A stretch of DNA of 64,000 nt from CALZKI01 sp964567585 (GTDB lineage Bacteria; Bacillota; Clostridia; Lachnospirales; Lachnospiraceae): NCBI GenBank assembly GCA_964567585.1, contig CAZMND010000001.1, forward strand, positions 1 to 64,000, read 5' to 3'. The notes under the pieces are model-generated. The model was not told the origin of the DNA. It ran no database searches and saw nothing but the letters and a program-made list of their open reading frames with translations. How positions within the stretch are numbered: the first letter of the stretch is position 1; each line of letters starts with the position of its first letter. The translations under genes and the position numbers were made by a program. Below are positions 16,718 through 25,035 of this stretch, one piece after another.

Positions 16718-17878
16718 TTACTGAATCCTGTAACTGTACTTTCTGTCTGCCAAATAAAAGCCCTGTCCCGGCATAAGCTGCTGTGGAACATGCGGTGTTA
16801 ATTTCGTTCCGTTATCTAAAAACGTTCCATAGGTTGAACCCAAATCCGTCACTTCAATTTTTCCGTTAATTTTACTTACCTGACAATGTAAACTGCTGAT
16901 TCCCTGGGCAGTACTTGGGAACATCATATTACATCTGTTTTTATCCCTTCCGAAAACAATTGGCTCATTAATCGGAATCACCAAACCTGCATGTTCACCG
17001 CCTACACCCACGAGACTGTTCTCTGTACTCTCTGACTGTGATATACCTGTGCCCGCATTATCTTTTTCCTTCTTCTTACGCAGATAAAAGAAAACACCTA
17101 CTCCGGCTCCTATAACCGCCACAATGACAATCCATGGTATTCCGCCGCCTGAAGTGCTTCCGCCGGTACCGCCTGAACTACCATTTCCATCTGAACTGTC
17201 CGTTCCACTACCTGTTTCGGAGCCACTTCCGCTTCCGGATATCTGACCACCGGTCAAGCCTGCATAGACTGCATCCATTGTGACAAAATACTTACTATTG
17301 AGAGTAACACCAACTACTTTTTTATTTTCATTATTAAATACCGGTGAACCAAATGCTGCATTTTCTATTTCTTCTGAAAATTGTCCCCACTCGCCATCCG
17401 TTTGGGCACAAAAATTTCCAATCCCCTGATACTCTCCTGCATTGTCATCATATGCTACCTGTAACAATATGGTATCTGCGGCTACATTTTCTATACTGTC
17501 CATCTCAAACCCCATTGTAATCCCGGTATCACCTGATAATTGATACACGCAATATCCCAAAATTTCATCTGCAATATATGGGGTAATATATTCCATATAT
17601 TCCGATCCGCCTACTATGTAACTTGCAACATAAGCAGCATAATTTGTAGGCACATATGCACTAACTAAATAAATACCCTGATTATCCAAAATAACCGGTA
17701 CACTGCTTGATACTCCTACCAAATTTTCTTCCGCATCAAATACATATATAAATGGAAACATTTCCGCAAAAAGTTCTGCATCACTTGATGCATAACTCTT
17801 ACTTGAATAACTGATAATCAAACACATTGCTATCAGAAATGAAAGAAAACAATTTATCCTTTTCCAATTTTTCCCCAT
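16718..17878 (-). CDS. Exported inactive-protease-like domain, transmembrane helix and FHA domain
   Basis: 386 residues. A signal peptide (about 1-30, ending near SYA) is followed by an outer domain (32-215) that looks like a worn trypsin-like fold: AFGSPVFNNENKKVVGVTL aligns with the usual G-N-S-G-x-P-V-F loop, but the catalytic Ser position is Phe and no clear His/Asp is seen. A Gly/Ser-rich linker, one membrane helix (about 250-268) and a cytoplasmic FHA domain (about 310-385; FGRDKNRCN, ISSLHC, GSTYGTFLDNG) follow. It is the first gene of cluster 1, with GGGAGG before the ATG. Confidence 0.75.
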   Translation of the reverse strand: MGKNWKRINCFLSFLIAMCLIISYSSKSYASSDAELFAEMFPFIYVFDAEENLVGVSSSVPVILDNQGIYLVSAYVPTNYAAYVASYIVGGSEYMEYITPYIADEILGYCVYQLSGDTGITMGFEMDSIENVAADTILLQVAYDDNAGEYQGIGNFCAQTDGEWGQFSEEIENAAFGSPVFNNENKKVVGVTLNSKYFVTMDAVYAGLTGGQISGSGSGSETGSGTDSSDGNGSSGGTGGSTSGGGIPWIVIVAVIGAGVGVFFYLRKKKEKDNAGTGISQSESTENSLVGVGGEHAGLVIPINEPIVFGRDKNRCNMMFPSTAQGISSLHCQVSKINGKIEVTDLGSTYGTFLDNGTKLTPHVPQQLMPGQGFYLADRKYSYRIQ

Positions 17879-17943
17879 AAATCAACCTCCCGATTTTTAA
17901 AAATATTTTCTTTCTATTTTACTCTATTCAACCCTTGATTTGT

Positions 17944-17958
17944 TCCGCAGTTTGCGGA
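17944..17958. promoter_or_regulatory. Candidate operator between regulator and cluster 1
   Basis: TCCGCA-GTT-TGCGGA is a perfect palindrome with 6-bp arms in the 175-bp divergent region between the XRE-like gene and cluster 1. It is the only G/C-rich palindrome in that AT-rich stretch. Binding by the neighbouring regulator is inferred from position. Confidence 0.45.
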
Positions 17959-18000
17959 CTTTTATGCTTTTAGACAAAAAATACTTCTTTCTGTTGATTT

Positions 18001-18030
18001 TTGATTTTTTTCGATATATGCTGATATTAT
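18001..18030 (+). promoter_or_regulatory. Promoter of the XRE-like regulator
   Basis: TTGATT, 18 bases, TATTAT, ending 23 bases before the start codon. Confidence 0.5.
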
Positions 18031-18053
18031 ATTTTCAAAAAAGGAGTACTTTT

Positions 18054-18506
18054 ATGCCGAAAAATCCAACCGTTTCTACAGGAGAACACCAACTTCCTAC
18101 CACACTGAAATTACTGAAATTACTGGAATCTTCTCCCAATGAATTCAGAGAAGTACATCTGACGCAGGTAAAGGATATTTCCTTTCACGAATACTTAAAA
18201 AAGCTGATGGACAAAAAGAAAGTTTCTACACCGGAATTAATTTCCCGTGCCTGTATCAGCAAAACCTATGCTTATCAATTCATTAACGGTGAACGTCTTC
18301 CCGGACGTGATATTGTAATTCGTATGGCTTTTGCTTTAAAGCTAAATATAGATGATACTCAAAGACTTTTGACACTTGACGGTAAAGGAGTGTTATATCC
18401 TAAAATCCGTAGAGATGCCGGTATTCTGCTTTGCTTAAGAAAAAAAATGACTTTAGATGAGACAAATTCATTTTTAGAAGACTTGGGCGAGGTGCCATTA
18501 CTTTAA
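18054..18506 (+). CDS. XRE-like helix-turn-helix regulator
   Basis: 150 residues. The middle (about 45-115) reads as a lambda-repressor-like HTH: STPELISRACISKTYAYQFINGERLPGRDIVIRMAFALKLN. The C-terminal part (DGKGVLYPKIRRDAGILLCLRKKMTLDETNSFLEDLGEVPLL) recalls small XRE-like proteins that accompany signalling clusters. AAGGAG is six bases before the ATG at 18054. The gene is divergent from cluster 1 with a palindrome between them, so it may control that cluster. It could instead be a phosphorylation target of the kinases. Confidence 0.75.
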   Translation: MPKNPTVSTGEHQLPTTLKLLKLLESSPNEFREVHLTQVKDISFHEYLKKLMDKKKVSTPELISRACISKTYAYQFINGERLPGRDIVIRMAFALKLNIDDTQRLLTLDGKGVLYPKIRRDAGILLCLRKKMTLDETNSFLEDLGEVPLL

Positions 18507-18514
18507 AATCATAA

Positions 18515-18546
18515 AAAGGATGTAGCAAAAAAATGCCACATCCTTT
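18515..18546. terminator. Terminator between regulator and lactonase gene
   Basis: AAAGGATGT pairs with ACATCCTTT around an A-rich loop, between two convergent genes. The run of A and T at each side would allow action in either direction. Confidence 0.7.
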
Positions 18547-18578
18547 ACTGATTTAATCATTATTCATTTAATTAGTAT

Positions 18579-19634
18579 TTATGACAGCTTATGGAAAATA
18601 ATACAGTTCGGTCTGTCAACCTTCATCTCTTTTCCATTCATAATAATGAGTCCTTTTTCTAAATCGGTTGTAAAAAACGTCATTGTGTTAGACTCATGGT
18701 TCAAAGAAACAAGGTGCTTATTGTCCGGGAAAAGAGCCACATCCTTCGGATAATCGCCACTGATTGGAAGACATAATAACTTCGCAAGTTTTCCCGTTTC
18801 TTCATCGATTTTATATACAATCACACTGTTATCACCCACATTGGAACTGAGTAAATACTGATAATCTGCTGACAAGTTAAGTGCACTTGCCGCCGTTCCC
18901 GATGCATGATAAGAATTCAGTGTCGAAATCGTCTGTACCTTTTCAAAATACGGGTTGTCCTTCTCCTCCCAATAAGCATACACATCCACATAATTCTTCA
19001 TTTCATGCACAATATATAAGGATTTTCCATCCTTTGAAAACTTAAGATGTCTTGGACCGGAATCAATTTCGCTACGGATAACATCCTCTTTTTTGAGTTT
19101 TCCGGTTTTATGGTCAAGTCTATACACATCCGTATGGTCCGTGCCAAGGTCTGCCGCGCATAAATACTTATTATCTCTTGTCATTTTAACACAGTTTACG
19201 TGTGGTCTGAAGTTTCTTTCCGCCAAAGAACCAAGACCTTTATTGTAAATTTCATCTGTAATTTCACCAATCTGACCATCCTCCAAAAGACGAAGCACAG
19301 TCACTTTACCATCGTGATATCCGGCTACAAACAAAAACTTGTCCTCATAGTCCGTAGACAAATAACAGCCTCTCATACCGTTTACGCCATGGGCATTCAT
19401 AAACTTCAAATCCCCTTCCGGCATAATTTCATAGCTTTCCACGCCCATATCTGTAATAGAATACAAATATTTTGAGTTGTGTGAAATGGTTATATACGAT
19501 GAATTGGTAATCTCTACCTGCGTTTTTTCAATAAATCTACCCTTTTCCATATCCACATCGTAGATTTTAATACCAAATGGATTTCCCATTGTATATGTGG
19601 AAACATATGCAACATATTTTTCTTTATTTGCCAT
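18579..19634 (-). CDS. Lactonase family protein (6-phosphogluconolactonase-like beta-propeller)
   Basis: 351 residues, the usual length for the seven-bladed family. Blade repeats are visible: NSKYLYSITD, EDKFLFVAGYHDGKVTV, DNKYLCAADLGTDHTDVYRLD, GPRHLKFSKDGKSLYIVHEM, DYPKDVALFPDNKHLVSLNHES. Members hydrolyse 6-phosphogluconolactone or related lactones in the cytoplasm, though many are uncharacterised, so the substrate is not certain. GGAGG lies seven bases before the ATG. It is a single-gene unit. Confidence 0.82.
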   Translation of the reverse strand: MANKEKYVAYVSTYTMGNPFGIKIYDVDMEKGRFIEKTQVEITNSSYITISHNSKYLYSITDMGVESYEIMPEGDLKFMNAHGVNGMRGCYLSTDYEDKFLFVAGYHDGKVTVLRLLEDGQIGEITDEIYNKGLGSLAERNFRPHVNCVKMTRDNKYLCAADLGTDHTDVYRLDHKTGKLKKEDVIRSEIDSGPRHLKFSKDGKSLYIVHEMKNYVDVYAYWEEKDNPYFEKVQTISTLNSYHASGTAASALNLSADYQYLLSSNVGDNSVIVYKIDEETGKLAKLLCLPISGDYPKDVALFPDNKHLVSLNHESNTMTFFTTDLEKGLIIMNGKEMKVDRPNCIIFHKLS

Positions 19635-19706
19635 GATAATTCCTCCAGCACTTATATTGTTCTCATTTTACCACATCAGAAAAAATTGTTAAACCATTTT
19701 TTCTGA

Positions 19707-19735
19707 TTGATATTGCAAAATTCCTATTATATAGT
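19707..19735 (+). promoter_or_regulatory. Promoter of the RluA-family gene
   Basis: TTGATA, 17 bases, TATAGT, about 40 bases before the start codon. Confidence 0.6.
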
Positions 19736-19774
19736 ATAAGTATATATTTTAGTTTAACAAGGAAACTTTGCTTT

Positions 19775-20662
19775 ATGACAAGAACACTGGAATATCGCAT
19801 AACCAAACAATATGAAAACGTACCCATAGGCTCTTTTCTTAAGTCTATGGGTTTTTCCCGTCAGTGTGTAATTGCCCTCAAAAAACAGGAAAAAGGTATT
19901 TTACTAAACGGTATCTGGGCATATGTAAACACAAAGCTTTGTCTCGGTGATACCTTGACCCTTACCCTTTCAGAAGAAGCATCTTCCGAAAAAATACCGT
20001 CCGTTAATCTTCCGCTGAACATTCTCTACGAGGATGAAGATATTCTGGTATTAAATAAACCGGCAGATATGCCAATTCATCCTTCTTTAAACAACTACGA
20101 AAACACCTTGGCAAATGCGGTTGCATACTACTATGACAGCCAAAACATTCCCTTTGTTTTTCGTTGTATCAACCGCCTCGACAGAGACACCACAGGTGTT
20201 ACTATGCTGGCTAAAAATCCATTCAGCGCAGGTATTTTGTCAGAAATGGTCAGAAACCGAAAAATCCATAGGGAATACCTTGCAATCGCCGACGGTATTT
20301 TTGATATCAAAGAAGGTATTGTGGATGCTCCAATCGGCAGAAAAGAAGGCTCTACTATTGAGCGTGAAGTGAATTTTGAAACGGGCGAACATGCGGTTAC
20401 ACACTACTCTGTTTTAAAAGAAAACACAAACTTAAATTGCAGTCTTCTAAAACTTTGGCTGGAAACAGGACGTACCCACCAAATCAGAGTACACATGAAA
20501 TATTTGGGTCACCCTTTACTTGGGGACTTTTTATACAATCCCGATATGACTCATATAAAAAGGCAGGCATTGCACTCCTATTCGCTTACTTTTAACCACC
20601 CGATAACAAAAGAACCGATGCAGTTTGTTGCACCGGTTCCATCGGATATGAATTTTTGTTAA
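19775..20662 (+). CDS. RluA-family 23S rRNA/tRNA pseudouridine synthase
   Basis: 295 residues. An S4-like N-terminal region (about 15-75) precedes the catalytic domain with ILVLNKPADMPIHPS, the active-site segment NRLDRDTTG (Asp nucleophile), and the closing TGRTHQIRVHMKYLGHPLLGD. It converts specific uridines in structured RNA to pseudouridine; which site is modified cannot be told from sequence. AAGGAA lies ten bases before the ATG. The last four bases overlap the end of the convergent pyrI gene. Confidence 0.9.
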   Translation: MTRTLEYRITKQYENVPIGSFLKSMGFSRQCVIALKKQEKGILLNGIWAYVNTKLCLGDTLTLTLSEEASSEKIPSVNLPLNILYEDEDILVLNKPADMPIHPSLNNYENTLANAVAYYYDSQNIPFVFRCINRLDRDTTGVTMLAKNPFSAGILSEMVRNRKIHREYLAIADGIFDIKEGIVDAPIGRKEGSTIEREVNFETGEHAVTHYSVLKENTNLNCSLLKLWLETGRTHQIRVHMKYLGHPLLGDFLYNPDMTHIKRQALHSYSLTFNHPITKEPMQFVAPVPSDMNFC

Positions 20663-21084
20663 TATTTATATTCTGAACGGCTTTCACAGTATAAACATCT
20701 GTATACGATGTTTTCACGGTCAGTCAGTTTAAAGATGTGTGGCAATTCCTGCTCAATCGTTGTAATACATCTTGGATTTTTACAATGAATTACGTTTGTA
20801 ATTCTGTCAGGAAGTTCCACATGTTTTTTCTCGAATAATTTACCATCTTTAATCACGTCAATAGTAATAAACGGGTCAATATAGCCCAAAGTATCTAAAT
20901 CAATTTCAATATCGGAATCAATTTTAATGATATCTTTTTTACCCATTTTTTTACTGTTTACATTTTTAATAATAGCTACAGAACTGTCTACCTTATCCAG
21001 GTTTAATAAATGATAAATTTCCAGGCTTTTTCCGGCCTTGATGTGGTCAATTACAATACCGTTTTTAATGGAATCTATGTTCAT
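20659..21084 (-). CDS. pyrI: Aspartate carbamoyltransferase regulatory chain
   Basis: 141 residues. The N-terminal nucleotide-binding part begins MNIDSIKNGIVIDHIKAG, and the C-terminal zinc part has four cysteines (CKNPRC...CLYC). It binds PyrB and gives allosteric control by pyrimidine and purine nucleotides. GGAGGTGGAG from the pyrB end serves as ribosome site and the start follows the pyrB stop directly. It is the last gene of the pyr operon. A separate pyrI shows the enzyme is of the regulated dodecamer type. Confidence 0.95.
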   Translation of the reverse strand: MNIDSIKNGIVIDHIKAGKSLEIYHLLNLDKVDSSVAIIKNVNSKKMGKKDIIKIDSDIEIDLDTLGYIDPFITIDVIKDGKLFEKKHVELPDRITNVIHCKNPRCITTIEQELPHIFKLTDRENIVYRCLYCESRSEYKY

Positions 21085-21999
21085 TTACTCCACCTCCAAT
21101 AACTTAAGTATAAGTGCCATTCTCATATATTTACCATAAAGCGCCTGTTTGAAATAGCACGCTCTCGGGTCTTTATCGATTGCCGTAACAATCTCATTTA
21201 CTCTTGGAAGCGGATGCATTACACAAAGATCAGGTTTTGCCAGTTCCATTTTTTCCGTAGTCAGAATACATCTGTCTTTCAAACGGATATAATCAGCTTC
21301 GTTGAAAAATCTTTCCTTCTGAACACGTGTCATATAAAGGATATCCAATTCACTGATAGCCTCTTCAATGCTGGTTGTCTGTTCGTAAGGAATTCCTTTT
21401 TTCTGTAAAACATCCTTCTTAATATAACTTGGAAGTTTCAATTCTTCCGGTGAAATAAGCACCATTTTAATACCGGAATATCTGGACAAAGCTTCAATTA
21501 AAGAATGCACGGTTCTACCAAATTTAAGGTCACCACAGAAACCAATTGTAAAGTTATCGAGACGTCCTTTTTCCTTTTTGATAGTAAGGATGTCTGCTAA
21601 TGTCTGGGTTGGATGGTTATGACCACCGTCTCCCGCATTGATAACCGGTACATCAGCAGCCATAGTTGCTACCATTGGTGCGCCTTCCTTTGGATGACGC
21701 ATAACAATGATATCTGAGTAGCAGCTAACTACTTTTACGGTATCGGAAACACTTTCACCCTTTGTTGCTGAGGAACTGACTGCATCGGAAAAACCGAGAA
21801 CATTTCCGCCAAGTTCATACATCGCTGCTTCAAAACTAAGACGTGTTCTTGTAGATGGCTCATAAAAAAGTGTTGCCATTGTTTTTCCGTGGCATTTTTC
21901 TGAATATGCCTTTGGATTATCTATGATATCTTCTGCTTTTGCAATTAAATCTTCCAATTCTTCAACCGAAAGGTCTAAAATATCAATTAAATTTCTCAT
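21085..21999 (-). CDS. pyrB: Aspartate carbamoyltransferase catalytic chain
   Basis: 304 residues. Joins carbamoyl phosphate and aspartate in the second step of pyrimidine synthesis. The signature FYEPSTRTRLSFEAA is present with NAGDGGHNHPTQTLADI and the HPLPRVNEI loop. It starts right after the pyrE stop with AGGAG seven bases upstream, and is followed immediately by pyrI. Confidence 0.97.
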   Translation of the reverse strand: MRNLIDILDLSVEELEDLIAKAEDIIDNPKAYSEKCHGKTMATLFYEPSTRTRLSFEAAMYELGGNVLGFSDAVSSSATKGESVSDTVKVVSCYSDIIVMRHPKEGAPMVATMAADVPVINAGDGGHNHPTQTLADILTIKKEKGRLDNFTIGFCGDLKFGRTVHSLIEALSRYSGIKMVLISPEELKLPSYIKKDVLQKKGIPYEQTTSIEEAISELDILYMTRVQKERFFNEADYIRLKDRCILTTEKMELAKPDLCVMHPLPRVNEIVTAIDKDPRACYFKQALYGKYMRMALILKLLEVE

Positions 22000-22635
22000 T
22001 TATTTTGCTCCTATCCAAGATTCATCTGATGGATTGTTTCTGAATGCAATTAATCTCTTTACGTCATCTTTTTCAATGTATCCGTCTTCAGCAGCTACTT
22101 CAGCGATTACGTCAAAGTTTGTTAAACTTACATTTTTCACATCAGCTTCAGCAAGTCTTGTAAGACCTTTTTTCATACCATATGTGAAGATACTTACGAC
22201 ACCAAGTACTTCTGCGCCAGCTTCTCTTAATACATTTACTACTTCAATACAGCTTCCGCCTGTAGAAATTAAGTCTTCTACAACAACTACTTTCTGACCT
22301 TTTTCAAGTCTTCCTTCAATCTGGTTCTGACGGCCGTGGTCTTTTGCACCTGAACGAACATAACCCATTGGTAAATCCATAAGGTGACCTACAATAGCTG
22401 CGTGTGCAATACCTGCTGTACTTGTACCCATTAATACTTCTACATCCGGGTAATATTCTTTCACAAGTTTTGCAAGTCCTTCTTCTACGTCATTTCTAAC
22501 TTCCGGAGCTGTTAAAATAAGTCTGTTATCACAGTAAACAGGGCTTTTGATTCCACTTGCCCATGTAAACGGTTCGTCCGGACGAAAGAAAACAGCTTTA
22601 ATTTTTAATAAGTCTTTTGCGATTAATTTTTCCAT
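22000..22635 (-). CDS. pyrE: Orotate phosphoribosyltransferase
   Basis: 211 residues. Adds ribose phosphate to orotate. The PRPP-binding motif VVVEDLISTGGS and the segments FTWASGIKSPVYCDNR and GTSTAGIAHAAIVG are present. GGAGG lies seven bases before the ATG at 22635; an upstream TTG at 22650 overlaps that site and is rejected. It lies between pyrF and pyrB. Confidence 0.96.
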   Translation of the reverse strand: MEKLIAKDLLKIKAVFFRPDEPFTWASGIKSPVYCDNRLILTAPEVRNDVEEGLAKLVKEYYPDVEVLMGTSTAGIAHAAIVGHLMDLPMGYVRSGAKDHGRQNQIEGRLEKGQKVVVVEDLISTGGSCIEVVNVLREAGAEVLGVVSIFTYGMKKGLTRLAEADVKNVSLTNFDVIAEVAAEDGYIEKDDVKRLIAFRNNPSDESWIGAK

Positions 22636-22664
22636 TTCTAATTCCTCCAATGTATCATTCTAAA

Positions 22665-23363
22665 TTATCCTAAAAATTCTGCTACACATCTTCTGTAGGC
22701 TGCCACAGGATCTGCTGCAGCTGTGATTGGTCTTCCTACTACGATGTAATCAGAACCAATTTCTTTTGCTTTTGCAGGTGTTGTTACACGAACCTGGTCA
22801 CCTACTTCGCCGTCCGCAAAACGAACACCCGGTGTTACTGTTACGAAGTTTTCTCCGCATACTTCATGTACTTTTCCTGCTTCAAGCGGAGAACAAACCA
22901 CACCGTCAAGACCAGCCACCTGTGCATTCTTTGCGTAGTGCATTACCACTTCATCAATTGGTGCATCGATAAGTAAGTCTCTTGTCATATTTTCCTGGCT
23001 TGTAGAAGTAAGCTGTGTTACAGCGATTAAGATTGGTCTTGTACCATCTTCTCTTGTTAAGCCTTCAATAGCAGCTTCCATCATAGGAATTGTTCCGCCT
23101 GCGTGTAAGTTACACATATCTACGTCTAATCTTGATAAAACTGCCATAGATTTTTTTACAGTGTTTGGAATATCGTGCAATTTAAGGTCTAAGAAAATTT
23201 TGTGACCTCTTTTCTTAATTTCCTTTACGATTTCCGGTCCTTCTGCGTAGAATAATTCCATTCCGATTTTTAAAAATGGTTTTTCTTCCTGGAACTTGTC
23301 CAAAAAGTTCATTACTTCTTCTTTGCTTGAAAAGTCGCAAGCAATAATTACATCTTTACTCAT
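22665..23363 (-). CDS. pyrF: Orotidine 5'-phosphate decarboxylase
   Basis: 232 residues. Decarboxylates OMP to UMP. The start VIIACDF, the catalytic cluster FLDLKLHDIPNTV (Asp-x-Lys-x-x-Asp) and the end VTPGVRF...YIVVGRPI identify the short bacterial form. Its first 8 bases overlap the end of pyrD. Confidence 0.96.
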   Translation of the reverse strand: MSKDVIIACDFSSKEEVMNFLDKFQEEKPFLKIGMELFYAEGPEIVKEIKKRGHKIFLDLKLHDIPNTVKKSMAVLSRLDVDMCNLHAGGTIPMMEAAIEGLTREDGTRPILIAVTQLTSTSQENMTRDLLIDAPIDEVVMHYAKNAQVAGLDGVVCSPLEAGKVHEVCGENFVTVTPGVRFADGEVGDQVRVTTPAKAKEIGSDYIVVGRPITAAADPVAAYRRCVAEFLG

Positions 23364-24273
23364 GATGCGCTCCTCCTATGATTTCTTCTAAACTATTTAT
23401 GTTATATTTTTCCATTACAATTGGTAACTGCTCGATAATATCTTTGCATGCGAACGGGTCTATCAGATTGGCCGCGCCCACCTGAACTGCCGTTGCACCT
23501 GCTAACATCATTTCAATCACATCTTCCGCACTGGAAAGTCCGCCCATACCGATAATCGGAATTTTAACGGCATCATACACCTGATATACCATACGAAGTG
23601 CCACAGGCATAATCGCACTGCCAGAAAAACCACCCATTTTATTGGCAATAATCGGTTTCTTAGTTCTCAAATTAATGCGCATTCCCAGCATTGTATTTAT
23701 CATACTGATACCGTCTGCACCGGCCGCTTCACAAGCCTTTGCAATGCTGACAATATCTGTTACATTTGGTGTAAGTTTAATGAAAATCGGTTTCTTTGTT
23801 ACTTTCCTAACCGCCTCTGTAACCTCTGCCGCAGCCTTCGGGTCCGTACCAAAGCTCATACCACCGCCGTGTACGTTCGGGCAGGATACATTCACTTCAA
23901 ACCAGCCGATACAATCTTCGCTGTCCAATTTTTCTACTGTATAAGCATAATCTTCCACGGAAAAACCGCTGACATTTGCCATAACCGGTTTATGGAATAC
24001 TTCTCGCATTTTCGGTAATTCTTCTGCGATAACCTTTTCAACACCCGGATTTTGAAGACCTACTGCGTTGATAAGGCCGCTTTTACACTCTGCAATTCGT
24101 GGTGTCGGATTACCAAATCTGGCATCCTTCGTTGTTCCTTTAAAAGAAAAACTTCCAAGCATATTGATGTCATAAAGTTCGGCAAATTCATAACCGAAAC
24201 CAAATGTACCGCTTGCCGGAATAACAGGATTATCTAATGTGATTCCACATAAATTTACTTTTGTGTTTACCAT
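23356..24273 (-). CDS. pyrD: Dihydroorotate dehydrogenase B, catalytic subunit
   Basis: 305 residues. Type 1B enzyme that oxidises dihydroorotate with FMN and passes electrons through PyrK to NAD. Family segments: NPVIPASGTFGFG, NAVGLQNPG, WFEVNVSCPNVHGGG (with the active-site Cys), and GMGGLSSAEDVIEMMLAGA. It overlaps pyrK by 7 bases, as expected for two subunits of one complex. Confidence 0.96.
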   Translation of the reverse strand: MVNTKVNLCGITLDNPVIPASGTFGFGYEFAELYDINMLGSFSFKGTTKDARFGNPTPRIAECKSGLINAVGLQNPGVEKVIAEELPKMREVFHKPVMANVSGFSVEDYAYTVEKLDSEDCIGWFEVNVSCPNVHGGGMSFGTDPKAAAEVTEAVRKVTKKPIFIKLTPNVTDIVSIAKACEAAGADGISMINTMLGMRINLRTKKPIIANKMGGFSGSAIMPVALRMVYQVYDAVKIPIIGMGGLSSAEDVIEMMLAGATAVQVGAANLIDPFACKDIIEQLPIVMEKYNINSLEEIIGGAHHE

Positions 24274-25019
24274 ATGATTTCCTCCTTTACAAGTACCGGA
24301 CCATCTTTACAGATACGTTTGTTACCGTATTTTGTTTTGCAGGAACATCCCATACAAGCCCCGAAACCACAGCCCATTCTTTCTTCAAAACTGAACTGAC
24401 CGCTTGTTGTGGTTGCTCCATTTACTGCTCTAAACATTGGCATTGGACCACAAGTATAAAAATATGTATATTCGCCCACTTTTTCAAAAGCATCCGTTAC
24501 AAAACCTTTGATTCCATAACTTCCATCCGCTGTCGCCACATAGACATCAGCTCCCAATGCTTTGAATTCTTCTTCATAAAAAATCTCTGATTTTGTATTA
24601 AAGCCTAAAACCACCGCCGGCTTTTTACCTTCTTTTATAAGGGTTTTGCAAAGGTTATACATCGGCGGAACGCCAACTCCACCACCGATAAGCATCGGTC
24701 TATCACCACTTAAAGATGTGTCATAACCGTTTCCAAGCCCTGTCAAAGTATCAATTACTTCGCCGACTTTCATGGTACTCATCTTTTCTGTACCTTCGCC
24801 AACCACTTTATAAATGATTGTAAGGCTGTTTTCATCATAATCACATACTGAAATTGGTCTTCTTAAATAAAAACCATCCAGTTTCAGGTTTACAAACTGG
24901 CCCGGTACACAAATAGCCTTCGTATCGCCTGTTAAAACCATTTTATAGACACTGTCTGTTAAGGCTTCATTTGACTGAATCGTCAAAAGCACTTTGTCTG
25001 TTTTGTTGTTGTTTTCCAT
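24267..25019 (-). CDS. pyrK: Dihydroorotate dehydrogenase electron transfer subunit
   Basis: 250 residues. FAD and [2Fe-2S] subunit that moves electrons from PyrD to NAD. FAD-binding FYLRRPISVCDY, NAD-binding GGGVGVPPMYNL, and a C-terminal cluster with CGFGACMGCSC...C provide four cysteines. GGAGAAAG precedes the ATG at 25019; an in-frame ATG at 25061 inside pyrC is less likely. Confidence 0.95.
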   Translation of the reverse strand: MENNNKTDKVLLTIQSNEALTDSVYKMVLTGDTKAICVPGQFVNLKLDGFYLRRPISVCDYDENSLTIIYKVVGEGTEKMSTMKVGEVIDTLTGLGNGYDTSLSGDRPMLIGGGVGVPPMYNLCKTLIKEGKKPAVVLGFNTKSEIFYEEEFKALGADVYVATADGSYGIKGFVTDAFEKVGEYTYFYTCGPMPMFRAVNGATTTSGQFSFEERMGCGFGACMGCSCKTKYGNKRICKDGPVLVKEEIIW

Positions 25020-25035
25020 AAAACTTTCTCCAAAT

